A stretch of DNA of 64,000 bases from Hanstruepera ponticola (GCF_012931685.1 NZ_JABANC010000002.1:434001-498000); one strand, 5' to 3'. Positions 54,867 through 63,700 are shown, numbered from the stretch's first letter. The notes: generated by a model from the sequence alone, not told the origin. A program made the numbers and translations.

Positions 54867-54927
54867 AAATACAAGTCAAGGTATTCCGAAAAACGGAATA
54901 CCTTAACTTACTATTTATTGAATTTTA

Positions 54928-56115
54928 TTAGTCTAAAATTTCAGTTACCTGACCAGCACCAACTGTTCTACCTCCTTCACGGATAGCGAAACGTAAACCT
55001 ACGTTCATTGCAATTGGTTGGATTAACTCAACAGTAATAGTTAAGTTGTCACCTGGCATTACCATTTCAACTCCATCAGGAAGCGCAATGTTTCCAGTTA
55101 CGTCAGTTGTACGAACGTAGAACTGTGGACGGTAGTTATTATGGAATGGTGTGTGACGACCACCTTCTTCTTTTTTCAAGATATAAACCTCTGCTTTAAA
55201 TTTAGCGTGAGGTGTTACAGAACCAGGTTTAGTGATTACCATACCTCTAGAGATTTGAGTTTTCTCAATACCTCTTAATAAGATACCTGCGTTATCTCCA
55301 GCTTCACCTCTATCAAGAATTTGACGGAACATTTCAATACCAGTAATAGTAGAAGTTAACTTCTCTGCACCCATACCGATAATTTCAACTGGGTCACCTG
55401 TATTAGCAACACCAGTTTCTATACGACCTGTAGCAACAGTTCCACGACCAGTAATTGAGAATACATCTTCTATTGGCATTAAAAAAGGCTTATCCATATC
55501 ACGAACTGGCTCTTCAATCCAAGTATCACAAGCTTCCATTAATTCTAATACTGTATCAACCCACTTTTGCTCACCATTAAGTGCACCTAAAGCAGAACCA
55601 GATACTACTGGTCCATTATCTCCATCGTACTCATAGAAGTTTAATAAATCTCTAACTTCCATGTCTACTAATTCTAATAATTCCTCATCATCAACCATAT
55701 CCACCTTGTTTAAGAAAACAACGATTCTTGGAATACCTACCTGACGACCTAATAAGATGTGCTCACGAGTTTGTGGCATAGGACCATCTGTTGCAGCAAC
55801 AACTAAAATAGCGCCATCCATTTGAGCAGCACCAGTTACCATGTTCTTTACGTAATCCGCGTGACCTGGACAGTCAACGTGAGCATAGTGACGATTTGCT
55901 GTTTGATATTCTACGTGAGATGTATTAATTGTAATACCTCTTTCCTTCTCTTCTGGAGCGTTATCAATTTGATCGAATGATCTTGCTTCTGAAAAACCTG
56001 CATCAGCTAATACTTTAGTAATAGCAGCAGTTAAAGTTGTTTTACCGTGATCTACGTGTCCAATAGTACCAATATTTAAGTGTGGTTTTGAACGATCGAA
56101 AGTTGCCTTTGCCAT
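54928..56115 (-). CDS. tuf: Translation elongation factor EF-Tu
   Basis: A 395-residue GTPase that delivers aminoacyl-tRNA to the ribosome. G motifs are GHVDHGKTT (about 18-26), DCPGHADYV (about 81-89), [10 protein letters not shown] (about 136-145) and SGSALGAL (about 174). The C-terminal barrels follow with [13 protein letters not shown] and [14 protein letters not shown]. Placed between tRNA-Thr(GGT) and tRNA-Trp, as is typical of Bacteroidota. Confidence 0.99.
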   Translation of the reverse strand: MAKATFDRSKPHLNIGTIGHVDHGKTTLTAAITKVLADAGFSEARSFDQIDNAPEEKERGITINTSHVEYQTANRHYAHVDCPGHADYVKNMVTGAAQMDGAILVVAATDGPMPQTREHILLGRQVGIPRIVVFLNKVDMVDDEELLELVDMEVRDLLNFYEYDGDNGPVVSGSALGALNGEQKWVDTVLELMEACDTWIEEPVRDMDKPFLMPIEDVFSITGRGTVATGRIETGVANTGDPVEIIGMGAEKLTSTITGIEMFRQILDRGEAGDNAGILLRGIEKTQISRGMVITKPGSVTPHAKFKAEVYILKKEEGGRHTPFHNNYRPQFYVRTTDVTGNIALPDGVEMVMPGDNLTITVELIQPIAMNVGLRFAIREGGRTVGAGQVTEILD

Positions 56116-56173
56116 GTTTAATTTATTTAATCTTATTTATATTAGTGTTCAATTTAATTCTATCTTGAAAAAG

Positions 56174-56245
56174 AGCCAATGACGAGATTTGAACTCGTGA
56201 CCTCTTCCTTACCAAGGAAACGCTCTACCCCTGAGCTACACCGGC
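56174..56245 (-). tRNA. tRNA-Thr (anticodon GGT)
   Basis: A 72-nt cloverleaf on the minus strand with acceptor GCCGGTG/CATTGGC (two G-T pairs), anticodon loop TTGGTAA (anticodon GGT) and T arm CACGAGTTCAAATCTCG. Discriminator T. It is the last tRNA before tuf. Confidence 0.96.
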
Positions 56246-56259
56246 GTAAAGGTTTTTAA

Positions 56260-56299
56260 CTTGTTCTTCAAACAAGACCTGCCGTGGCAGGATTTTTTT
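56260..56299. other. Two hairpins inside the tRNA cluster
   Basis: CTTGT-TCTTCAA-ACAAG (56260-56276) is followed at once by CCTGCC-GT-GGCAGG (56278-56291) and T7 on the plus strand. Transcription of the cluster is on the minus strand, where the tail is A7 before the stem, so termination is unlikely. The second stem resembles a dispersed flavobacterial repeat; a role in tRNA processing is possible. Confidence 0.45.
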
Positions 56300-56300
56300 G

Positions 56301-56373
56301 AGCGGGAGACCGGGTTCGAACCGGCGACATTCAGCTTGGAAGGCTGACGCTCTACCAACTGAGCTACTCCCGC
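56301..56373 (-). tRNA. tRNA-Gly (anticodon TCC)
   Basis: A 73-nt cloverleaf with acceptor GCGGGAG/CTCCCGC, anticodon stem TCAGC/GCTGA with loop CTTCCAA (anticodon TCC) and T arm GCCGGTTCGAACCCGG. Second to last of the four-tRNA group. Confidence 0.97.
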
Positions 56374-56494
56374 GATTTCATGTTTTTAGGATTACCTCGT
56401 TTTACTTAGTGATCCGTGAAGGTGACCCTTCACTAAAAATTCTTATTGCAGTCTTACAAAATCAAGCTTTTGACAACTACTATAACAATTTTTG

Positions 56495-56577
56495 TGGGGA
56501 GAGCAGGATTCGAACCTGCGAAGTTAAAAAACAACAGATTTACAGTCTGTCCTCGTTGGCCGCTTGAGTATCTCCCC
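56495..56577 (-). tRNA. tRNA-Tyr (anticodon GTA)
   Basis: An 83-nt class II tRNA with acceptor GGGGAGA/TCTCCCC, anticodon stem ACAGA/TCTGT with loop CTGTAAA (anticodon GTA), a long variable arm and T arm GCAGGTTCGAATCCTGC. Discriminator A. Confidence 0.96.
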
Positions 56578-56611
56578 AATAAAATTTAATCCAGTCTTTT
56601 AAAGAACTTTG

Positions 56612-56685
56612 AGCCGATGGAGGGACTCGAACCCACGACCTGCTGATTACAAATCAGCTGCTCTAGCCAGCTGAGCTACATCGGC
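56612..56685 (-). tRNA. tRNA-Thr (anticodon TGT), second copy
   Basis: Identical over 74 nt to the gene at 38356-38429. It is the first tRNA of the cluster and lies behind a terminator and promoter. No repeat array accompanies it. Confidence 0.97.
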
Positions 56686-56706
56686 TTTTCACTTACTTTT
56701 TTAGCT

Positions 56707-56735
56707 AAAAAAAAGCCCGCTATTTCTAACGGACT
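56707..56735 (-). terminator. Terminator behind raiA
   Basis: On the minus strand AGTCCG-TTAGAAATAG-CGGGCT followed by T8. It separates raiA from the tRNA-tuf supercluster. The 5' arm is only 2 bp behind a promoter box. Confidence 0.8.
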
Positions 56736-56736
56736 G

Positions 56737-56765
56737 CAAATGTAAATATTTATTTTCTTATTCAA
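56737..56765 (-). promoter_or_regulatory. Promoter of the tRNA-tuf-secE-nusG-rpl-rpo supercluster
   Basis: On the minus strand TTG (56765-56763), an 18-bp spacer and TACATTTG (56744-56737), an exact consensus match. The predicted start point (about 56730-56733) falls in the 5' arm of the raiA terminator. Confidence 0.65.
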
Positions 56766-56786
56766 AACATTTTTCGAAAAATTTTA

Positions 56787-57089
56787 TCATAAATATGCTC
56801 GTAATTTTTCTTTACGCTTTTTTAATTGTCTTTCTAACGATGCCACAGCACTATCAGTTCCTTCTTCAAATGTTTTACATTGCTTCTTTACAACAAAACT
56901 ATCGCCTGGAACACTTAACCTTGCTTCAAAAATCTTATTGGCTTTATCACTGGTATTCTCAACTTTTAAAAAAACATCTGATTGGATGACCTTATCATAA
57001 AACAAATCTAACTTATCCATTCTTCGCTGAATAAAGTCTATCAACTTTTTGTCTGCATTAAAATTGACTGATTGCGTGTTTACTTTCAT
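56787..57089 (-). CDS. raiA: Ribosome hibernation/ribosome-associated factor (RaiA/HPF, short form)
   Basis: A 100-residue protein of the HPF/YfiA fold that binds the decoding centre of idle ribosomes. MKVNTQSVNFNADKKLIDFI and the basic end LERQLKKRKEKLRAYL are typical. It lacks the C-terminal extension of long HPF. It lies 37 bp behind the recombinase gene and ends at the terminator ahead of the tRNA cluster. Confidence 0.92.
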   Translation of the reverse strand: MKVNTQSVNFNADKKLIDFIQRRMDKLDLFYDKVIQSDVFLKVENTSDKANKIFEARLSVPGDSFVVKKQCKTFEEGTDSAVASLERQLKKRKEKLRAYL

Positions 57090-57126
57090 ACTCTACTAAT
57101 TTTTATTAAACAATAGATTTACTCTT

Positions 57127-58017
57127 TCATTTGTCACTTCGTGGATGCGATTTTAAGTAAACTTTTTTAAGTTCTGATATACTATTATGGGTGTAAACTT
57201 GTGTCGCAGCCAAACTTGAATGACCTAGCAGCTCTTTAACTGCATTTAAATCGGCACCTTGATTGAGTAAATGAGTCGCAAATGAATGTCTTAAAATATG
57301 AGGACTCTTTTTTACTTTTGAAGATGCTAAACTAAAATACTCATTTATTATTCGGTAAACAAGCGTTTCATAAATTTTAACGCCTTTTTTTGTTAAAAAT
57401 AAATGTTCAGAATCTTTTATAATCTCCAACTTATCTCTATTATTTAAATAAGATTTTAGAGTTTCAATCACAGATTGAAGTAACGGAATAAATCGTTCTT
57501 TATTGCGCTTCCCTAAAACTTTTAATATTTTTGTTGAAAAATCAATATCAGCAATTTTTAACTGCACTAATTCTATGCGCCTTATTCCTGTAGAGTAAAA
57601 CAACTCAATTATTAGCTTATCGCGAACCCCCTCAAAACTATCATCGAAGTGCCAGTTATCTAAAACTGCAGTAACTTCTTTTTCAGAAAAGGGAATCTGA
57701 ACCTTTTTACTTGTTTTTAAGGCTTTATGCTTGGCTAGGGGATTTAAACTAACATCACCTACTTTCAATAAAAATTTATAATATGAATTGAGCGATGATA
57801 TTTTTCTGTTAATAGTTCTATTGCTAATGCCTTTTTCAACAAGTGATACTATCCAACTCCTTATTTGGGAATAGTTTATTGACAATATGTTATCAGACTG
57901 ATATTCTTCCTTAATAAAACTTGAGAATTCAGCTAAATCTCTTTCATAAGCCTTAAGAGTGAGCTTTGAATAGTTTTTTTCTAACAGCAAATAATCTAAA
58001 AAAGATTGTATTGGCAT
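57127..58017 (-). CDS. xerC: Tyrosine recombinase, XerC-like
   Basis: A 296-residue tyrosine recombinase. The N-terminal SAM-like core-binding domain (about 1-85, FLDYLLLEKNYSKLTLKAYE) precedes the catalytic domain with STGIRRIELVQL (Arg, about 145), ILRHSFATHLL (His-x-x-Arg, about 243-247), LGHSSLAATQVYTH (His about 266, nucleophile Tyr about 275). Length and motifs match chromosome-dimer-resolving XerC/D. Its position between rpsU and raiA is usual for flavobacteria and argues for the housekeeping enzyme rather than an integrase; which Xer type is not certain. Confidence 0.87.
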   Translation of the reverse strand: MPIQSFLDYLLLEKNYSKLTLKAYERDLAEFSSFIKEEYQSDNILSINYSQIRSWIVSLVEKGISNRTINRKISSLNSYYKFLLKVGDVSLNPLAKHKALKTSKKVQIPFSEKEVTAVLDNWHFDDSFEGVRDKLIIELFYSTGIRRIELVQLKIADIDFSTKILKVLGKRNKERFIPLLQSVIETLKSYLNNRDKLEIIKDSEHLFLTKKGVKIYETLVYRIINEYFSLASSKVKKSPHILRHSFATHLLNQGADLNAVKELLGHSSLAATQVYTHNSISELKKVYLKSHPRSDK

Positions 58018-58088
58018 TTATAAAAGTTACTTTGTTGTTTTCATAAAATTACAACCTTTTGATGAGTTTTGGTTTTATTTCAAAAAAA

Positions 58089-58120
58089 AATCCTGTTATT
58101 TCTAAATAACAGGATTGATT
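58089..58120 (-). terminator. Terminator behind rpsU
   Basis: On the minus strand AATCCTGTTATTT-AGAAATAACAGGATT forms a long stem followed by T9. It begins about 17 bp past the rpsU stop, so rpsU is mainly monocistronic. Confidence 0.88.
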
Positions 58121-58136
58121 ATAAATACTTCAACAA

Positions 58137-58331
58137 TTAAATATCTTCGTGGTCTCTTAAACGCTGAATATACTGCGCTTTTTGGATTTGAGCTCTGCGA
58201 GCTACGGAAGGTTTTGTAAACTGCTTACGCGTTTGTAAAGCACGTTTTGTTCCCGTTCTATCAAACTTACGTTTGTAACGCTTTAATGCTCTATCTATAT
58301 TTTCTCCGTCTTTAATTGGTATAATTAACAT
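58137..58331 (-). CDS. rpsU: 30S ribosomal protein bS21
   Basis: A 64-residue small-subunit protein: MLIIPIKDGENIDRALKRYK, followed by FDRTGTKRALQTRKQF and the basic C-terminal half. In Bacteroidota bS21 helps hide the anti-Shine-Dalgarno end of 16S rRNA. Its own mRNA carries a strong Shine-Dalgarno sequence, which fits autoregulation through free anti-SD. It has its own promoter and terminator. Confidence 0.96.
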   Translation of the reverse strand: MLIIPIKDGENIDRALKRYKRKFDRTGTKRALQTRKQFTKPSVARRAQIQKAQYIQRLRDHEDI

Positions 58332-58340
58332 AGTCCTTAA

Positions 58341-58350
58341 CCTCCTCTCT
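58341..58350 (-). promoter_or_regulatory. Strong Shine-Dalgarno sequence of rpsU
   Basis: On the minus strand AGAGAGGAGG, ending nine bases before the ATG, with AGGAGGT complementary to the 16S rRNA end. The other genes of the window lack a comparable site. Confidence 0.8.
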
Positions 58351-58368
58351 TTTAGAATTTTCAGGCTG

Positions 58369-58398
58369 CAAAAATAATAACAAATTTAAATTTTGCAA
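58369..58398 (-). promoter_or_regulatory. Promoter of rpsU
   Basis: On the minus strand TTG (58398-58396), a 19-bp spacer and TATTTTTG (58376-58369), an exact match to TTG-N19-TAnnTTTG. The box ends 37 bp before the ATG. Confidence 0.75.
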
Positions 58399-58415
58399 TT
58401 AAAAAAATAAAAAAA

Positions 58416-59840
58416 TTACTCTTTGAATAAGGAATATCTTTTGGTTAGGTCCTGAATGAGTTTTTCTTCTTCTTCACTCTCCAATAATGTATTGTAATTT
58501 TCCCAGAAAGCTTTATCATAAGGTTTAGGCGAAAACATATCAGCATCCCAGGGTTTAGATAAAGCTTCATCAACAGTTTCTTGATCAGTAATGATTTCAG
58601 TAAATAAGATTTCTTGAACTGTGTAATAAAAACGTTCGTCCTTGTTTACTGCTGATTCATCAATTTCTGTTCTTGGATCATCTTCAGCAACACCAACATT
58701 TACCAATTTTGGTGTTTCGTAATAAATATAATTTAAATACATTTTATCTTGATACTCTTTGTATGAAATCACCAATTTATGATTCAAATAGGTGTCAAAA
58801 AGTGTCTTACTACGACTTCGTTGCGCTTGAGAAGCTGCATGTAATTCATATTCAATTTTTTTAATAGCGTATGTATCCCAATAAATATAAATCCATCCTT
58901 TTGGCTGGAAGCCATCATTAAAAACGCCCTTGGTTTCTAGGTTTACATGTTCAAAACTTTCAGAGATTTCTATTTTATAAATCTTCCTGTCGTTTTCTAC
59001 CAAAACGGTATCCAATTTAAATTGATGTTTGCTTAAAATATCCTCAATATCAAATAAGGCCTTTGGATTAGATGAATTTCTTACCATGTTCAACTTTCCT
59101 CCAAACAAGGTTTCCAAACCATTTATACGATTATCATTCCACTTGATTGCTTTTATAAGCGATGCCGTTTCTATAGTGTCTCGAATTAAATTTCTAGATC
59201 TTAGCTTAACGTTCTTGGCCTTATTTTTTAGGTAAGATGTATAAGTCAGTAAACTATCTACATCTCTCAAATCATAACTCTTACGTACTTGATCTACATT
59301 TATTCTCATCTTCTCACCTGGAATGGTATCATAACCAGGATCATAAAATGTAATCGCACTTTCAATAAGCCACTTAAATTCTTTTTTATTACGTTCTTTA
59401 TGTCGTAAAAACCCTTTTTGCAAATAGGAAGAATCAGGTAGGTTTACAGGTAACTCCTCTAAAGCACGCAGCATGATATCATTTCCCGTTTTGGGCCGAG
59501 TTTCAGCAACAAGTAACACCTCATCCAACGATGCAACATCTGGATCTAAATACACATCGAAAGAACTATCAAATTCACCAACGGGAATTTTATAACTTTT
59601 AAAACCAATAGATGAAATAACTAATGTATCCTTTAGATGCTTATTAGGTACAACCAACACAAATTTACCATCAGTATTGGTTATGGTCCCTATGGTGGTA
59701 TTTTGAATATAAACACTGGCGCTTTCTAATGGCTGAAATGTTTCGCCATCAAGAACGGTATTCATTAATTCGGTTTGAGAAAAAACACCTGACGTATAAA
59801 TTGTTAGGGTTATACTAAATAAGCATTTAGTCAATTTCAT
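58416..59840 (-). CDS. Carboxypeptidase-regulatory-like domain surface protein
   Basis: A 474-residue exported protein: signal segment MKLTKCLFSITLTIYTSGVFS, then a carboxypeptidase D regulatory-like domain (about 25-110, VLDGETFQPLESASVYI and GTITNTDGKFVLVVP), then a long C-terminal region with an IMLRALEELPVNLP helix. It shares this layout with the gene at 122-1393 and belongs to the same broad group of Bacteroidota envelope proteins. Role unknown. It lies 12 bp downstream of the acyl-CoA dehydrogenase gene, which suggests one transcript. Confidence 0.82.
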   Translation of the reverse strand: MKLTKCLFSITLTIYTSGVFSQTELMNTVLDGETFQPLESASVYIQNTTIGTITNTDGKFVLVVPNKHLKDTLVISSIGFKSYKIPVGEFDSSFDVYLDPDVASLDEVLLVAETRPKTGNDIMLRALEELPVNLPDSSYLQKGFLRHKERNKKEFKWLIESAITFYDPGYDTIPGEKMRINVDQVRKSYDLRDVDSLLTYTSYLKNKAKNVKLRSRNLIRDTIETASLIKAIKWNDNRINGLETLFGGKLNMVRNSSNPKALFDIEDILSKHQFKLDTVLVENDRKIYKIEISESFEHVNLETKGVFNDGFQPKGWIYIYWDTYAIKKIEYELHAASQAQRSRSKTLFDTYLNHKLVISYKEYQDKMYLNYIYYETPKLVNVGVAEDDPRTEIDESAVNKDERFYYTVQEILFTEIITDQETVDEALSKPWDADMFSPKPYDKAFWENYNTLLESEEEEKLIQDLTKRYSLFKE

Positions 59841-59852
59841 TTTTGTTATTTT

Positions 59853-61019
59853 TTAGGTAGCAGGCTTATAATCTTTACCATCTAAAGTCATTTTCGCAAT
59901 AATCTCACGTAGTATTTCGGAAGTTCCTCCACCTATAGGGCCTAAACGACTATCACGTAAAAGCCTAGCCATAGGATACTCTTCCATATAACCATAACCT
60001 CCCAAAAATTGAAGACATTGGTAAATAACCTCATCAGCCATCTTGGTGGATTGCAATTTAGAAATCGTAGCTTCTTTCACTACATATTCTCCTTTGTCCA
60101 TTCTATGGGTTACAGAATAATTAAACTCCTTACAGATTTCCATGTAACTGTAAGCGTCTGCAAAGGCATGCCGCAAAGCTTGGAAGTTGTTTATGGTTTT
60201 ACCAAAAGCCTGACGCTCACTCATATATTGTTTAGCATAATCCAAAGCATATTCTGCTCTTGCATGTGCATTGACACCCATAATTAAACGCTCAAATGCA
60301 AAATGCTGCATAATGTAAGGGAATCCTTTATTCTCCTCTCCCATTAAATTTTCTGCAGGAATGGTCACATTATCAAAAGCAATTTCAGCTGTATCGCTTG
60401 CTCGCCATCCCAACTTATCTAATTTTGTTGATGTTATACCAGGTGTATCACGATCAATAATAAACATGCTGATTCCTTTGTTTCCTAACTCCGGATTAGT
60501 TTTAGCAGCTACCACTAAATAGTCACTGTAAACACCATTGGTTATAAATGTTTTTGAGCCATTAATTACGTAGTTATCACCTTGCTTAACTGCTGTACTT
60601 CGCATTCCAGCAACATCACTACCACCAAAAGGCTCTGTAACACAAAGACAACCTATCATATCTCCGGAAACACTTGCCGTTAAATATTTTTGTTTAATAG
60701 CGTCACTTCCTTCAGCATTCAGATGTGTCATTGCTAAATAAGCATGAGCCCACATATTGGCCGCAAAACCACCCGAATTTATTTTTTGCAATTCTTCAAG
60801 GAAGATAACTGTATAAAATAAGTCTAAATTTAAACCACCATAGACTTCTGGATAATTCACCCCAAAAAATCCCATCTCACCAAACTTCTTCCAAATAAAG
60901 CGTTCTACGTTTCCATCTTTCTCCCATTTTTCAATATGTGGAACCACTTCCTTTTGCAAGAAATCTTTTAAACTCTGCCTAAACATGTTATGTTCTTCAG
61001 TGAAATACATGCTATTCAT
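59853..61019 (-). CDS. Acyl-CoA dehydrogenase
   Basis: A 388-residue flavoprotein oxidising acyl-CoA to enoyl-CoA. The FAD-binding region is CLCVTEPFGGSDVAGM (about 131-146) and KTFITNGVYSDYLVVAAK. The catalytic base at the MCAD position is replaced (IGGGTSEI near the C-terminus), whereas a Glu is present in AFERLIMG (about 243), the position used by long-chain and isovaleryl-type enzymes. Hence a long- or branched-chain substrate is favoured. It is the upstream neighbour of the surface protein gene and follows the HhH gene on the same strand. Confidence 0.92.
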   Translation of the reverse strand: MNSMYFTEEHNMFRQSLKDFLQKEVVPHIEKWEKDGNVERFIWKKFGEMGFFGVNYPEVYGGLNLDLFYTVIFLEELQKINSGGFAANMWAHAYLAMTHLNAEGSDAIKQKYLTASVSGDMIGCLCVTEPFGGSDVAGMRSTAVKQGDNYVINGSKTFITNGVYSDYLVVAAKTNPELGNKGISMFIIDRDTPGITSTKLDKLGWRASDTAEIAFDNVTIPAENLMGEENKGFPYIMQHFAFERLIMGVNAHARAEYALDYAKQYMSERQAFGKTINNFQALRHAFADAYSYMEICKEFNYSVTHRMDKGEYVVKEATISKLQSTKMADEVIYQCLQFLGGYGYMEEYPMARLLRDSRLGPIGGGTSEILREIIAKMTLDGKDYKPAT

Positions 61020-61038
61020 ACCTTCTATTTTTTAGCAA

Positions 61039-61917
61039 TTAATTGAGAGTCAAATATAACTTAATTATCTCAATTTTGTGAACTGGGAAGTCTTTAACTT
61101 TTGTTAATTCGTCTAACGATTTGAAGCCATCTCGAAGTATGCGTTCTTCAATTATGTTATAAGCTATTTCGTAATCTATATACTTGATAGTAACCAATTG
61201 ATCCTTTGAAGCCGTATTCAAATTAACTTTTTGAATGGTTCTTGGTGTTTTTACTGTAAACTTTCTGGTGATATTCTCAATAACATCTGGTTTCAGCCCA
61301 TATACTTCAGATAATTCTACGTCAGAAGCAAAACCACCTTCCTGTCGGTTTCTGTATTTTACAATATTTTCAGACAACTTTTCACCTATACCGTAAACAC
61401 TTTGTAATTGACTTGCAGTAGCTTTGTTTAAGTCAATTTTTTCTTCGTAAGTCTTTGGACTATTATTAAAATCTGTTTTTTGATAGGTTTTAGGTTTAGG
61501 GTTTATCACCCATTCAGGAAATTTAAAATAAGGTGATAAGGATTTAAGCAATGAATCTGACACTTGAGTGACTTGCTGAAACTCGGCAGCTGAATTCACC
61601 CATTTGTCACGTGCTCTAAATTCTAATAATCTATCAATTTCTTCATTACTCATTCCAAGGGTGTAACCTTTGTAATCTGTAATGAAATTAGGGTTAAAAG
61701 GATATATTTTGGGTTTAGAGGATGCTAACTTTACTTGCTTTAAGGAATCAACTTCTCTTTGAAAAGCTATTAATTCGGAATTGTTTTCAAGAGGCTTATC
61801 TTTCGAAAAATCAATAAAATAAAATGCACATTGCACAATAAGAATCAAGAAAAGCAATAAAAAAATCCCATTTCGTTGTTTTTTAGTAAACGTAAAATGG
61901 GATTTTATATGTTTCAT
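61039..61917 (-). CDS. Helix-hairpin-helix protein (ComEA-like)
   Basis: A 292-residue protein with one N-terminal membrane span (about 16-34, GIFLLLFLILIVQCAFYF) and several helix-hairpin-helix segments: KIDLNKATASQLQSVYGIGE (about 155-175), VNLNTASKDQLVTIKYIDYE (about 235-255) and FKSLDELTKVKDFP at the end. In addition an N-terminal copy GMSNEEIDRLLEFRARDKWV is present. HhH proteins of this type bind DNA without sequence specificity; the ComEA group works in DNA uptake. Its cytoplasmic or periplasmic side cannot be read with certainty. Confidence 0.85.
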   Translation of the reverse strand: MKHIKSHFTFTKKQRNGIFLLLFLILIVQCAFYFIDFSKDKPLENNSELIAFQREVDSLKQVKLASSKPKIYPFNPNFITDYKGYTLGMSNEEIDRLLEFRARDKWVNSAAEFQQVTQVSDSLLKSLSPYFKFPEWVINPKPKTYQKTDFNNSPKTYEEKIDLNKATASQLQSVYGIGEKLSENIVKYRNRQEGGFASDVELSEVYGLKPDVIENITRKFTVKTPRTIQKVNLNTASKDQLVTIKYIDYEIAYNIIEERILRDGFKSLDELTKVKDFPVHKIEIIKLYLTLN

Positions 61918-61931
61918 TTTAAAGGTATTTT

Positions 61932-63602
61932 CTACATGTGCTTTGTAATATCTTCATGACCTTCTTCTAGTGCTTCTTTTTTAATAGCTATGGCATCTAA
62001 ATAACGCTTCATTTCTTCACGCACTTTCGGGAATAGCAATAATAGTCCAATCATATTTGGAAATACGAGTGCTAGTATCATAGCATCAGAGAATTTAATC
62101 ACAGCATCTAATGTTGCTGCCGCACCAATAACTACAAATAATAGGAATAATATTTTATAAACCATATCTGCAGTTTTTCCTCTTCCAAATAAATACTTCC
62201 ACGATTGTAGACCGTAATAAGACCATGAAATCATTGTTGAGAATGCAAATAATACAATCGCTATTGTTAATACATAAGAGAATCCTGGTATCACAGAATC
62301 GAAAGCTATAGATGTTAAATCAACACCGCCTATTTGTTCTCCAGTTGCATTAATCATGACATTACTACCTTCAACGGCTCCATAAGTAAATACACTTTGC
62401 ATGTTAGCTCCATCAATATTAAAAAAGATAATTACCAATGCAGTCATTGTACAAATTACAACTGTATCAATAAATGGCTCTAAAAGTGCTACCACACCTT
62501 CAGAAGCTGGGTATTTTGTACGCACAGCTGAATGAGCAATAGCTGCAGAACCTGCACCTGCCTCATTGGAAAATGCTGCACGTTGGAAACCTACAATAAG
62601 TACTCCCATAAAGCCACCTAGCCCAGCCATTGGCGTGAAAGCTCCTTCAATTATCAAACCAAATGCATCATCAATATATTGATAGTTTGCAAAAATAATT
62701 ACTAATGCTGCCAAGATGTATATACCAGCCATAAAAGGCACTACTTTTTCAGTAATTTTAGCAATACGTTTAATACCACCAATAATAACAATTCCAACAA
62801 GTACCGCCATAATAACACCAATAATTGTTCCTGAAGCTCCACCTTCTAGACCCATTAGAGATGAAATTTGCACAGTCGCCTGATTAGATTGAAAAGCATT
62901 TCCTCCACCAAACGATGCACCAACACATAAAATAGCAAACAACACCGCAAGAACTTTACCTAGTCCAGCTTTTCCAGTCGCTTTAAGCCCTTTAGATAAA
63001 TAATACATTGGACCACCATAAATTGTTCCATCATCACCAACATCTCTGTACTTAACACCTAATGTACATTCTACAAATTTGGTGGACATCCCAAGAAGAC
63101 CACAGATTATCATCCAAAACGTAGCTCCGGGACCACCCATAGCAATTGCGACAGCAACACCTGCAATGTTACCCAAACCAACAGTTCCAGAAACCGCAGT
63201 TGCTAAAGCCTGAAAATGCGATACTTCACCATGAGCACTTTCATCACGAATAGTATCCAGAATATCTTCTTCTGCTAACGCCTCATCATTATCGTATAAT
63301 TTATCAACACCATGTTTTTCAATATCAACATACTTTCCTCTAACTGTATTAATAGCAGTTGGGAACTTTGTAATACTTGGTACTTTAAAATATAATGTAA
63401 AAAATGTTGCTCCAATAACCAATAGAATTACAACTATAGGCACATCAAGTCCCGCAATAGGAACAGAAGTTAAAATAAAACCTTCCCACCACGTTGCAAT
63501 TGGCATGAAAGCATCATTTACTTTTTCATCAATTCCTTTGTCTTGAGCAAACCCAATTATTGGTAGCAATACTGCTAGTAAAGAAAATAAGTATTTTCTC
63601 AT
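61932..63602 (-). CDS. Sodium:alanine symporter family (AgcS)
   Basis: A 556-residue inner-membrane transporter with about ten to eleven spans and a signal-like first hydrophobic segment (MRKYLFSLLAVLLPIIGFAQ), unusual for the family. AgcS hallmarks are AVSGTVGLGNIAGVAVAIA (about 134-152), PGATFWMIICGLLGMSTKF, YGGPMYYLSKGL and FSNEAGAGSAAIAHSA (about 342-357). It imports alanine or glycine with sodium. The extra N-terminal region of about 70 residues before the core is seen in other Bacteroidota members. It is 14 bp upstream of the HhH gene, suggesting co-transcription. Confidence 0.92.
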   Translation of the reverse strand: MRKYLFSLLAVLLPIIGFAQDKGIDEKVNDAFMPIATWWEGFILTSVPIAGLDVPIVVILLVIGATFFTLYFKVPSITKFPTAINTVRGKYVDIEKHGVDKLYDNDEALAEEDILDTIRDESAHGEVSHFQALATAVSGTVGLGNIAGVAVAIAMGGPGATFWMIICGLLGMSTKFVECTLGVKYRDVGDDGTIYGGPMYYLSKGLKATGKAGLGKVLAVLFAILCVGASFGGGNAFQSNQATVQISSLMGLEGGASGTIIGVIMAVLVGIVIIGGIKRIAKITEKVVPFMAGIYILAALVIIFANYQYIDDAFGLIIEGAFTPMAGLGGFMGVLIVGFQRAAFSNEAGAGSAAIAHSAVRTKYPASEGVVALLEPFIDTVVICTMTALVIIFFNIDGANMQSVFTYGAVEGSNVMINATGEQIGGVDLTSIAFDSVIPGFSYVLTIAIVLFAFSTMISWSYYGLQSWKYLFGRGKTADMVYKILFLLFVVIGAAATLDAVIKFSDAMILALVFPNMIGLLLLFPKVREEMKRYLDAIAIKKEALEEGHEDITKHM

Positions 63603-63700
63603 AATAATATATTTCGTTAGTTTAGTTTAAGTAATAAAGTCAGCAAGATGCTAAAAAAAAATGAGTTTTTAAAACATCTGTTGTTAAAACAAAAGAAGCT

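Noticed and set aside
56612-58017. Integrative element with integrase next to tRNA-Thr
   Set aside because: The tyrosine recombinase has XerC-type length and lies between rpsU and raiA, a usual housekeeping context; there is no second attachment site, no cargo and no composition change.
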